A stretch of DNA of 64,000 nucleotides from Microbacterium sp. Leaf151 (GTDB lineage: Bacteria > Actinomycetota > Actinomycetes > Actinomycetales > Microbacteriaceae), in NCBI RefSeq assembly GCF_001424225.1, contig NZ_LMOR01000004.1, positions 248,001-312,000 of the forward strand. Reading direction: 5' to 3'. Below the pieces are notes generated by a model. That model ran no database searches. It saw only the letters and a program-made list of their open reading frames with translations, and was not told the origin of the DNA. A program made the translations under genes and the position numbers. Below are positions 7,939 to 15,237 of the stretch, in pieces; the first letter of the stretch is position 1, and each line of letters opens with the position of its first letter.

Positions 7939-10053
7939 GTGACCGACCTTCAGCACCAGCCGACACCACCCGTCACCGAACGCCGCTCCGCGGCGCGCAC
8001 GCACCACGGCGACACCTTCGACGACCCGTACGAGTGGCTCCGCGCGAAGGACGACGCCGAGGTCGTCGCCCACCTCGAGGCCGAGAACGCCTACACGTCG
8101 GCGCGCACCGCCCACCTCGCGCCGCTGCGCGACACGATCTTCGGCGAGATCAAGGGCCGCACCCTCGAGACCGACCTCTCCGTGCCCGCCCGCCGGGGCG
8201 AGTGGTGGTACTACGGCCGCACGGTCGCGGGCGCGCAGTACGGCATCCAGTGCCGCGCCCCGCTGGACTCCCCCGACGACTGGACACCGCCCACCCTGTC
8301 CCCCGACCGCCCCGTACCGGGCGAGCAGGTGCTGTTCGACGGCAACGTCGAAGCCGAGGGCAACGAATTCTTCTCGCTCGGCAGCTTCGAGATATCGAAC
8401 GACGGCACGCGCATGCTGTACGGCATCGACATCGCCGGTGATGAGCGCTACACCGTGCGGGTGCGCGACCTCGTCTCAGGCGAGACGCTCTCCGACGAGA
8501 TCCCCGGCACTTTCTCGGGCGCATCGTTCTCGCCCGACGGCCGCTTCATCGTGTACACGACCGTCGATGACGCTTGGCGCCCCGACACCGTGTGGCTGCA
8601 CGAGATCGGCACCTCCGTCGACTCCGACGAGAAGCTCTTCCACGAGAGCGACGACCGCTACTGGGTGGGCGCCGACTTCACGCGCAGCGACCGCTTCCTC
8701 GTCATCGAGATGGGCTCGTCGATCACGTCGGAGGAATGGCTCCTGGATGCCGACGACCTCCGCGGAGAGCCTCGCGTGGTGTGGCCGCGACGCGACGGCG
8801 TCGAGTATTCGTCGTCGCATGCCGTCGTCGACGGCGAGGACGTTCTCTACATCCTTCACAACGACGGCGCGCTCGACTTCGAGCTCGTGCGGGTCTCGGC
8901 ATCCGATCCTCAGGGTGCGCGGCAGACCGTCATCCCGCACCGGAGCGGGCACCGCCTGCTCGGCGTCGACACGTTCCGCGACTGGGGTGTGGTCGGCTAC
9001 CGCCGCGACGGCCTCGCCCGCCTCGGCATGCTGTCGTACAGCGACGGCACGGTCGACGAGATCTCCTTCGACGAACCTCTGTACAGCGTCGGCACCGGCG
9101 GGAATCCCGAGTGGGCTCCTCCCGTGCTGCGATTGGGCTACGGGTCGTTCGTCACGCCCGGCACCGTCTACGACCACGTCGTCGACACCGGCGAGTTGGT
9201 GCTGCGCAAGCGACAGCCCGTACTGGGCGGGTTCGACCCCGCCGACTACGGTCAGGCACGCGTCTGGGCGCCCGCCGACGACGGCACCCTCGTGCCGGTG
9301 TCGCTGGTGTGGAAGCGTTCCTTCGGCGAGCCCGGGGCGACCCCCCGGCCCGTGCACCTGTACGGGTACGGCTCGTACGAGCACTCCATCGAGCCCGGTT
9401 TCTCGGTGGCGCGGTTGTCGATGCTCGACCGCGGCGTCGTCTTCGCCGTCGCCCACGTGCGCGGCGGCGGCGAGATGGGACGGCAGTGGTACGAAGACGG
9501 CAAGCTCCTGGCCAAGCGCAACACCTTCACCGACTTCGTCGCGGCGGCGCGTCACCTGGTCGCCGAGGGCTACACGACCCCCGACCGCGTCGTCGCCGAG
9601 GGCGGCAGCGCCGGCGGGCTGTTGATGGGCGCCGTCGCCAACCTCGCCCCGGAGTTGTTCGCCGGCGTCCTCGCCGACGTACCTTTCGTCGACGCACTGA
9701 CCACGATCCTCGACCCCTCGCTCCCTCTCACCGTCATCGAGTGGGACGAGTGGGGCGACCCGCTGCACGACGCCGACGTGTACGCCTACATGAAGTCGTA
9801 CTCGCCCTACGAGAACGTCCGCGAGGGCGTCGAGTACCCCCGCATGCTGGCTGTCACCTCGCTCAACGACACCCGCGTGCTGTACGTCGAGCCCGCGAAA
9901 TGGGTCGCGCGTCTCCGCGAGGTCGGCGCCGACGCGCTGCTCAAGTGCGAGATGGTGGCCGGTCACGGCGGCGTGAGCGGCCGCTACAACGCCTGGCGCG
10001 AGCGCGCGTTCGAACTCGCCTGGCTGCTCGACGTGCTCGGCTTGGCGGAGTAA
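7939..10053 (+). CDS. ptrB: Oligopeptidase B (prolyl oligopeptidase family, S9A)
   Basis: A 704-residue serine peptidase with the two-domain layout of the family: an N-terminal seven-bladed propeller (about 75-420) and a C-terminal alpha/beta-hydrolase. The catalytic triad can be assigned as Ser557 in GGSAGG, Asp644 in SLNDTRVLY and His676 in GHGGVSGRY. The N-terminal DPYEWLR motif is also typical. Oligopeptidase B cuts short peptides after basic residues in the cytosol. The start is a GTG with a weak ribosome site. Its end is followed by a 25-bp tandem repeat. Confidence 0.93.
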   Translation: MTDLQHQPTPPVTERRSAARTHHGDTFDDPYEWLRAKDDAEVVAHLEAENAYTSARTAHLAPLRDTIFGEIKGRTLETDLSVPARRGEWWYYGRTVAGAQYGIQCRAPLDSPDDWTPPTLSPDRPVPGEQVLFDGNVEAEGNEFFSLGSFEISNDGTRMLYGIDIAGDERYTVRVRDLVSGETLSDEIPGTFSGASFSPDGRFIVYTTVDDAWRPDTVWLHEIGTSVDSDEKLFHESDDRYWVGADFTRSDRFLVIEMGSSITSEEWLLDADDLRGEPRVVWPRRDGVEYSSSHAVVDGEDVLYILHNDGALDFELVRVSASDPQGARQTVIPHRSGHRLLGVDTFRDWGVVGYRRDGLARLGMLSYSDGTVDEISFDEPLYSVGTGGNPEWAPPVLRLGYGSFVTPGTVYDHVVDTGELVLRKRQPVLGGFDPADYGQARVWAPADDGTLVPVSLVWKRSFGEPGATPRPVHLYGYGSYEHSIEPGFSVARLSMLDRGVVFAVAHVRGGGEMGRQWYEDGKLLAKRNTFTDFVAAARHLVAEGYTTPDRVVAEGGSAGGLLMGAVANLAPELFAGVLADVPFVDALTTILDPSLPLTVIEWDEWGDPLHDADVYAYMKSYSPYENVREGVEYPRMLAVTSLNDTRVLYVEPAKWVARLREVGADALLKCEMVAGHGGVSGRYNAWRERAFELAWLLDVLGLAE

Positions 10054-10087
10054 GCCGAGCCGCCGCTGGATGCCTCGTCGCTTCGTG

Positions 10088-10162
10088 CGGCGGGGAGTTC
10101 GGCGTTGTGGCGCGGCGGCGAGGTCGGCGTTGTGACGCGGCGGCGAGTTCGGCCTCGTGGAG
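10088..10162. repeat. 3 x 25-bp tandem repeat
   Basis: Three consecutive 25-base units (10088-10112, 10113-10137, 10138-10162) share the core CGGCGGsGAGkTCGGC. They begin 34 bases after the ptrB stop codon and end 22 bases before the left 70-bp element of the nuclease cassette. Confidence 0.85.
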
Positions 10163-10184
10163 CGGTGGGGGCCGCGGCGATCGC

Positions 10185-10254
10185 GTCCCGATTTGTGCAC
10201 GTCGTGTCCCACTTTCGGTTGTCTGAAGCCCCTCCAGCCGACCATTTTCGGGAC
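10185..10254. repeat. Left 70-bp flanking element of the nuclease cassette
   Basis: A 70-base element starting with GTCCC and ending with GGGAC, with a second GTCCC 21 bases in (10206). Compared with the reverse complement of 11276-11345 it is identical at about 44 of 70 positions without gaps. It ends 11 bases before the stop codon of the nuclease gene. Confidence 0.7.
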
Positions 10255-10265
10255 GCGCATCATCC

Positions 10266-11192
10266 TCAGCGAGCCGACAACCCCGGCCGCCAGCCCGCTC
10301 GAACGAGAGCGTCGCGGGCCAGCGAGACGGCTCGCGCGCCGTCGCCGCGGAGGTGATGGTTGAGGACGCGCACGTGATCCCAGCCTGCCGCCCGGATCTC
10401 GGCCCATCGATCGGCGTCGCGAGCGAACTGCCGTTCGTCTTCCGCGTGAACTCTTCCGTCGTACTCGACGGCGACCTTCCATCGCGGGTAGGCCAGGTCG
10501 ATCTCGGCGACGAAGTTCCCCCGCTCGTCGAAGATATCGGCGTTGACGTCGGGAGCGGGAAGACCATTCCGGGCAAGCAACAGTCGCAGACGCGTCTCTC
10601 GCGGCGAACGAACGCCGGGATGGGCGAGGTCCGCAGCAGCACGGAGGATGCCACCTCGGACATCGCCCATCTCACGAATCTCAGAACGGAGATCCTCCAC
10701 CGACGCGGTCGGCTCCTTTCCGCCGACGAGCGAATCCGCGGCGGCCACCAGGTCGTCCAGCGGCCACAGCCGACCGCACTGGCGCCACGCTCGGACAGGG
10801 TCTTCGACCGGCAGGCCATGCGTCCCCGAGCGTACGGCCGGCGCCCGGGTCTGCAATCGGTGCCCGACGACGCCCGAGGTTCGAGGCTCTCGCTCGGGAC
10901 GATGAGCGGACACATGGATCCTCGGCACGTACGGCCACTCCGGCGTGCTGACCCCGCGAAGTGCGAGTGCTGTCTCATGGCTGAAGAACTGCCACGGCCT
11001 CAGTCGCGGGGCGTAGACCAGGCATTGCTCCACCAGGGTCGTTGGCCGCGCGCGATCCCTTGACCGGATGCCGTGGAACGGCGACTCCAGATCGGCGGCG
11101 CGCAATCGAGCACGCGTCACCCCGAGCTCCGCCGCGTCGGCAACAGAGAAAGAGCGGGGAATCGATGCGGGAAGGGGAGCGGGGCTCGGCAT
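10266..11192 (-). CDS. AbiEi-like/DUF559-like endonuclease-fold protein
   Basis: A 308-residue protein with two parts. The N-terminal 130 residues resemble AbiEi-type antitoxin proteins: a short helix-turn-helix-like start (SVADAAELGVTRARLRAAD), then SHETALALRGV. The C-terminal part (about 195-300) has the DUF559/Vsr-like nuclease pattern: Glu199 in SPRETRLR, Asp232 in AEIDLAYP, and Glu243 with Asp245 in VAVEYDGRVH. This fits a metal-dependent PD-(D/E)XK-type active site. No separate toxin or partner gene is adjacent, so it is not a conventional AbiE pair. The gene sits between two mirror-image 70-bp elements. Function is unknown; a stand-alone selfish or defence nuclease is inference. Confidence 0.8.
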   Translation of the reverse strand: MPSPAPLPASIPRSFSVADAAELGVTRARLRAADLESPFHGIRSRDRARPTTLVEQCLVYAPRLRPWQFFSHETALALRGVSTPEWPYVPRIHVSAHRPEREPRTSGVVGHRLQTRAPAVRSGTHGLPVEDPVRAWRQCGRLWPLDDLVAAADSLVGGKEPTASVEDLRSEIREMGDVRGGILRAAADLAHPGVRSPRETRLRLLLARNGLPAPDVNADIFDERGNFVAEIDLAYPRWKVAVEYDGRVHAEDERQFARDADRWAEIRAAGWDHVRVLNHHLRGDGARAVSLARDALVRAGWRPGLSAR

Positions 11193-11275
11193 GCCTCAGC
11201 ATCCCGTCTCGTCCACCCTCTTTCGGCGCTATCCCCAGGCGTCGGAGCGAGCGCTCCGGCCAGATCTCCACCCAT

Positions 11276-11345
11276 GTCCCCATTTCGGCTGCCTGGGACA
11301 CCGCCAGCCAACCTAACCTGGGACACACCTCGACCGAATCGGGAC
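11276..11345. repeat. Right 70-bp flanking element of the nuclease cassette
   Basis: The inverted counterpart of 10185-10254, of identical length. It starts with GTCCC (11276-11280) and ends with GGGAC (11341-11345), with another GGGAC exactly 21 bases before the end (11320). The first 49 bases also match left-element positions 10206-10254 directly at about 33 of 49 positions, so each copy is internally near-palindromic. Confidence 0.7.
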
Positions 11346-11352
11346 ATGGTCG

Positions 11353-11406
11353 GATCCCCCGCGCAACGCCGATCCCCCGCGCAACGCCGATCCCCCGCCC
11401 AACGCC
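11353..11406. repeat. 3 x 18-bp tandem repeat
   Basis: Three 18-base units GATCCCCCGCsCAACGCC (11353-11370, 11371-11388, 11389-11406) fill the space between the right 70-bp element and the pfkA terminator. Confidence 0.85.
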
Positions 11407-11408
11407 GA

Positions 11409-11438
11409 CGCCCCGCCCCGCGCGAGCGGGACGGGGCG
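11409..11438 (-). terminator. Terminator of pfkA
   Basis: A 13-bp GC-rich stem (11409-11421 with 11426-11438, one mismatch) closed by a GCGA tetraloop, 15 bases past the pfkA stop codon. There is no T-run. Confidence 0.65.
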
Positions 11439-11453
11439 ACGAACGAGCCGGGC

Positions 11454-12482
11454 TCAACCGAACAGCGCGGCGGCCTCTTCGTAGCGGTACAGCGGAACGC
11501 TGTTGAGCTCGCCGAGGGCGTCGCCGAAGGGGACGCGCACGATGTCGGTGCCGCGCATCGCGACCATCTGACCCCAGGCGCCCTCGTGCAGCGCGTCGGC
11601 GGCGTGCAACCCGAGACGCGTGGCGAGCACGCGGTCGAAGCCCGACGGCGAACCGCCGCGCTGGATGTGGCCGAGCACCGTGGAGCGGGTCTCGATGCCG
11701 GTCAGACGCTCGATCTCGGGGGCGAGCAACTCGCCGATGCCGCCGAGACGCGGGCGGTTGAAGGCATCGAGGCCCTTGTCGCTGAAGGCCTCGTCCATTC
11801 CGGTGAGCTTGAATCCTTCGGACACGACGACGAGCGGCGCACGGCCACGGTCGTGCGCGCGGGTGACCTGCTCGACGATCTCGTCGATCGACATCGGCAC
11901 CTCGGGGATGCAGATGACGTGCGCGCCCGCGGCGATACCCGCGTGCAGCGCGATCCAGCCGACGTGGCGACCCATGACCTCGGCCACCATGCAGCGCTGA
12001 TGCGAATCGCCCGTGGTGCGTAGGCGGTCCATGGCATCCGTGGCGATGTTGACGGCGGTGTCGAAGCCGAACGAATAGTCGGTGGCGCGCAGGTCGTTGT
12101 CGATCGTCTTGGGGACCCCGAGCACGTTGATGCCGTCCTTCGACAGGCGGTCGGCCGCGGCGAGAGTGCCCTCGCCACCGATGGCCAGGATGCCGTCGAT
12201 CCGGTGCCCGTAGAGCGTCTTGGAGATGTTCTCGGCGCCGCCGCGCGCACCCTCGTACGGGTTGGTGCGGCTCGTACCGAGGATGGTGCCGCCCACCTTG
12301 GACAGGCCCTTCACCTCGTGGCGCGTGAGGGGGAAGAAGTCGCCGTCGACGACGCCACGCCACCCGTCGCGGATGCCGACGAACTCGATGTCGTAATTGG
12401 TCGTGCCCTTGAGCACGACGCCACGGATGACCGCGTTCAGCCCGGGGCAGTCGCCGCCGCTGGTCAGGATGCCGATCTTCAT
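11454..12482 (-). CDS. pfkA: 6-phosphofructokinase, PfkA family (group III)
   Basis: A 342-residue enzyme that phosphorylates fructose 6-phosphate in glycolysis. Visible motifs are the N-terminal phosphate loop ILTSGGDCPGLNAVIRG, GGEGT (equivalent to E. coli 103-105 region), PKTIDND with the catalytic Asp, MGRHVGWIA, and GHIQRGGSPSGFDR. The phosphoryl-donor positions are mixed: Gly after the acidic residue in GGEGT, as in ATP enzymes, but Lys in PKTIDND, as in pyrophosphate enzymes. This combination is known from ATP-dependent actinomycete PFKs (group III), so ATP is the likely donor. I chose the ATG of MKIGIL because it is the conserved start and has GAGGA upstream. Confidence 0.94.
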   Translation of the reverse strand: MKIGILTSGGDCPGLNAVIRGVVLKGTTNYDIEFVGIRDGWRGVVDGDFFPLTRHEVKGLSKVGGTILGTSRTNPYEGARGGAENISKTLYGHRIDGILAIGGEGTLAAADRLSKDGINVLGVPKTIDNDLRATDYSFGFDTAVNIATDAMDRLRTTGDSHQRCMVAEVMGRHVGWIALHAGIAAGAHVICIPEVPMSIDEIVEQVTRAHDRGRAPLVVVSEGFKLTGMDEAFSDKGLDAFNRPRLGGIGELLAPEIERLTGIETRSTVLGHIQRGGSPSGFDRVLATRLGLHAADALHEGAWGQMVAMRGTDIVRVPFGDALGELNSVPLYRYEEAAALFG

Positions 12483-12800
12483 GGGCAGAGTCCTCAAGTG
12501 CTGTGATTCGGGTGGAGGTGACGGCGCCGTTGCCGTCTTCGACCCTATCGCCGCGGGCGGGACCGCTGCCACACGGTGACGACGGGCGGGCGGATGCCAC
12601 GACCTCGACCCCGGAGCCGCGCTCGGCTCTGCCACTGTCAGCGTGTACAGGCGGTCGCGCCGAAACAGGCCATCCCGGGCGCTGCCCACCCTGTTCTCAA
12701 CCGATCCCCTGTTCTCGCGACGTCCAGACGCGCTGCCCGGGGCCGCGAACGCACGAACGCCCCGATGCCGAAGCGACCGGGGCGTTCGCGAAGAACCGAC
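12483..12800. other. Intergenic region between the SNF2 helicase gene and pfkA
   Basis: These 318 bases hold the helicase terminator (12754-12788) and, on the side next to pfkA, its leader and presumably its promoter. I see no further gene or repeat. Confidence 0.6.
12754..12788 (-). terminator. Terminator of the SNF2 helicase gene
   Basis: A perfect 10-bp stem CGAACGCCCC/GGGGCGTTCG (12754-12763 with 12779-12788) and a 15-base loop, 12 bases past the stop codon. Confidence 0.7.
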
Positions 12801-14960
12801 TCAGGCTTTGCCGAGTGCCTGTCGCAGCAGGTGCATGAGCGCCGAGAGCTGCACCGAGTCGCTCGAACCGGGCTCGATCGACTGGCCGTCGAGGGCGCGC
12901 TGAGCGAGGCCCTCCTTCGAGTCGATCAGCTCGGCGATCTTGGTGTCGATCGTGTGCGCGGCGATGATGCGCCACGCGGTCACGGGCTCCCCCTGGCCGA
13001 TGCGGTGCACGCGGTCGATGGCCTGCGTCTGCTCGGCGGCCGTCCACGACAATTCGGCGAGCACCACGTTGGAAGCCGCCTGCATGTTCAGGCCGACACC
13101 GGCGGCTGTCAGCGAACACACCGCGATCCCCACGCCGGGGTCGCTGTTGAACGCGTCGATGGCCGCCTGGCGGGCGGTCGAGGTCTGCTCGCCGCGCACC
13201 GACACGGACTTCAGGCCGGAGGCCTTGAAGTGGGCCTCCGCGGCATCCATGACATCGATGTGCTTCGCGAAGAAGACCACCTTGCCCACCGAGCGCTGCA
13301 ACTGCACGGCGTAGTCGGCGGCGAGGTGCGCCTTGGCCTGACCGATCCGACGAACCATGGTGAACACGTTCTCGCTGCCCGAGCCCGCAGCCTTCGACTC
13401 TTCGAGTTCGCCGTGGGCGACGAGGCGCACGATGTCCTCGTCGATCGCGCCGGCGGCGAGACCTCGATCGCCGCGCGCCTCGATGATGCGGCGGTACTTC
13501 GCCGCGAGGCGGGCGCCGAGTTCGCGTTCGGCCTGGCGGATGGAACGACCGAATTCATCGTCGAGCTCGACGGGCAGGTCGGCGACGAGCTTGTCGGGCA
13601 GGTCGGCGGCGACGTCCTTCTTCTTGCGCCGCACGATTCCCATCGAGATCACGGCCTCGCGCGCCTCGGGGTAGAACGCCTTGTCGGCGGGCGTCAGGCC
13701 CGTGGCATCCAATTTCTCCATCAGCTCGGGACCGGGCTTCTCGCCGTTGGTCCACCCGAGGAACCGCCAGATCGCGTCGAAGTCCTCGACGTCGTTGATC
13801 AGGGGGGTACCGGTGAGGGCGAGCATCAGTGGATCGCGTGTCTGCTGACGGACACGGGATGCCAGGGCCAGCACGTTCTGCGAGCGCTGCGACGTGAGGT
13901 TCTTGATGAAGTGCGCCTCGTCGACGACGACGCCCTTGAGACCGATCGACGACAGCCACGACAGGTGCCGGTCGAGGATCTCGTAGTTGACGATGAAGAT
14001 GTCGGCGAAGGCGTCGATGTCGGCACCGCCGCCCGAGATGACGGTCGCGCGACGCTGCGGCGTCCAGCGCTGCACCTCGCGGGCCCAGTTCATCTTGACG
14101 ACGTTGGGCACGACGACCAGCAGCGGATAGGCGTCGGCGACGCTGGCGGCGAGCACCGACTCGGCGGTCTTGCCGAGACCGGGTTCGTCGGCGAGCAGGA
14201 ACGACCGGTGACCGGTGCGGACGGCTTCGAGGAAGCGCGACTGGTGCGGCATGACCTCGAGCCCGCGCGGCGACAGCCTGTCGAACTCGGGGACGGGCGG
14301 CAGTTCCATGCTCGCCGCCGAACCGCCGGCGCCGATCTCGAACGCCTTGTAGAGGGGGCCCATGAGCTCCCATCCATCGAGGCGGCGGCGCGGGGCGTCA
14401 CCGCTCGTGCGCGGGGTGAGGTCGGGCGGGAGGAACGGGTTGGCCATCTGGCGCGCCTCGATGGATGCCGGGATGACCTGCTTCTCGGCGAGCGACGCCG
14501 GCACCACGGGGGCGATCTTGGGCGCGTTGTCGGTGATGATGAGCTCGTCGGGCGGTAGTTCCGAGCCGGCCTCGAGCAGCCAGTCGCGGCGCATGCGGCG
14601 GGCGACGGGAGAGGTGGCCTGATCGACTTCGAGCAACTGGATCAGCGAGGTGTCGCGCGCGGCCGTCTTGGCGAGGATCGTCGCCACCCCGTCGAGGCGC
14701 TTGAGCAGCTCGGCGCGGGCGGCGTCGGTGATCTCGGTGTCGGCCTTGACCCGGGCGCGTTCTTCGCGCACGAGGAAGGCGATCACCTGGAACTTGACGC
14801 GGTTGGTGGGCCCGAGCTTGCCGCGCTGCGCCTTCGCCTCGACCTCGCGCACCTTGCGGGCGAGGATCGGGATGACGGGGGCTTCCTCGTCGCGTCGGGA
14901 TGACGTGGTCTTTCTGCGCCGCTGGGTCGAGCTACGGGCGGCGGTTGCCGTGGTCGGCAT
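12801..14960 (-). CDS. SNF2-family DEAH-box helicase/ATPase
   Basis: A 719-residue superfamily 2 ATPase. Walker A is ADEPGLGKT (about 257-265), Walker B is VVDEAHFIKN with DEAH at 347-350, LALTGTPLIND is motif III, and the C-terminal helicase domain ends with DRVHRIGQ (motif VI, RIGQ at 653). About 240 residues precede the ATPase core; they are basic at first and show no known domain. SNF2 proteins translocate on double-stranded DNA and remodel protein-DNA complexes; bacterial members (RapA, defence-linked helicases) vary in role, and nothing adjacent fixes it here. AGGAGG precedes the ATG at 14960; an upstream in-frame start at 15047 is less convincing. Confidence 0.9.
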   Translation of the reverse strand: MPTTATAARSSTQRRRKTTSSRRDEEAPVIPILARKVREVEAKAQRGKLGPTNRVKFQVIAFLVREERARVKADTEITDAARAELLKRLDGVATILAKTAARDTSLIQLLEVDQATSPVARRMRRDWLLEAGSELPPDELIITDNAPKIAPVVPASLAEKQVIPASIEARQMANPFLPPDLTPRTSGDAPRRRLDGWELMGPLYKAFEIGAGGSAASMELPPVPEFDRLSPRGLEVMPHQSRFLEAVRTGHRSFLLADEPGLGKTAESVLAASVADAYPLLVVVPNVVKMNWAREVQRWTPQRRATVISGGGADIDAFADIFIVNYEILDRHLSWLSSIGLKGVVVDEAHFIKNLTSQRSQNVLALASRVRQQTRDPLMLALTGTPLINDVEDFDAIWRFLGWTNGEKPGPELMEKLDATGLTPADKAFYPEAREAVISMGIVRRKKKDVAADLPDKLVADLPVELDDEFGRSIRQAERELGARLAAKYRRIIEARGDRGLAAGAIDEDIVRLVAHGELEESKAAGSGSENVFTMVRRIGQAKAHLAADYAVQLQRSVGKVVFFAKHIDVMDAAEAHFKASGLKSVSVRGEQTSTARQAAIDAFNSDPGVGIAVCSLTAAGVGLNMQAASNVVLAELSWTAAEQTQAIDRVHRIGQGEPVTAWRIIAAHTIDTKIAELIDSKEGLAQRALDGQSIEPGSSDSVQLSALMHLLRQALGKA

Positions 14961-14993
14961 GCTCCTCCTGAGCGTGTCGTCCGGAATCTCGTC

Positions 14994-15007
14994 CCGGAAC
15001 GTTCCGG
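14994..15007. promoter_or_regulatory. Perfect 14-bp palindrome upstream of the helicase gene
   Basis: CCGGAACGTTCCGG is a perfect palindrome 34 bases upstream of the helicase ATG. Further upstream on the same strand, TAGAAT at 15136-15141 resembles a -10 hexamer. An operator in the leader is possible but unproven. Confidence 0.3.
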
Positions 15008-15237
15008 CCTGGGCCGGTGGAACAGTGACCCCGGGAAGTCGTCGCACGAACCGCCGCCGGAGAAGCGGTGTCGGCGACCCGCATCGCGTCTACGCCGGAA
15101 CGGCTCGCGAGACAGCGGAAGTCGAAGTCTCATCCATTCTAGCGGTCCTGTGTCGTTTGCTCGCATACAGCGCCGGATCTGTGCAGAAAGGGACCAGGAC
15201 CCGTCGGCCCGGGTGCGCGCGAGCCCCCGGCTATGTG

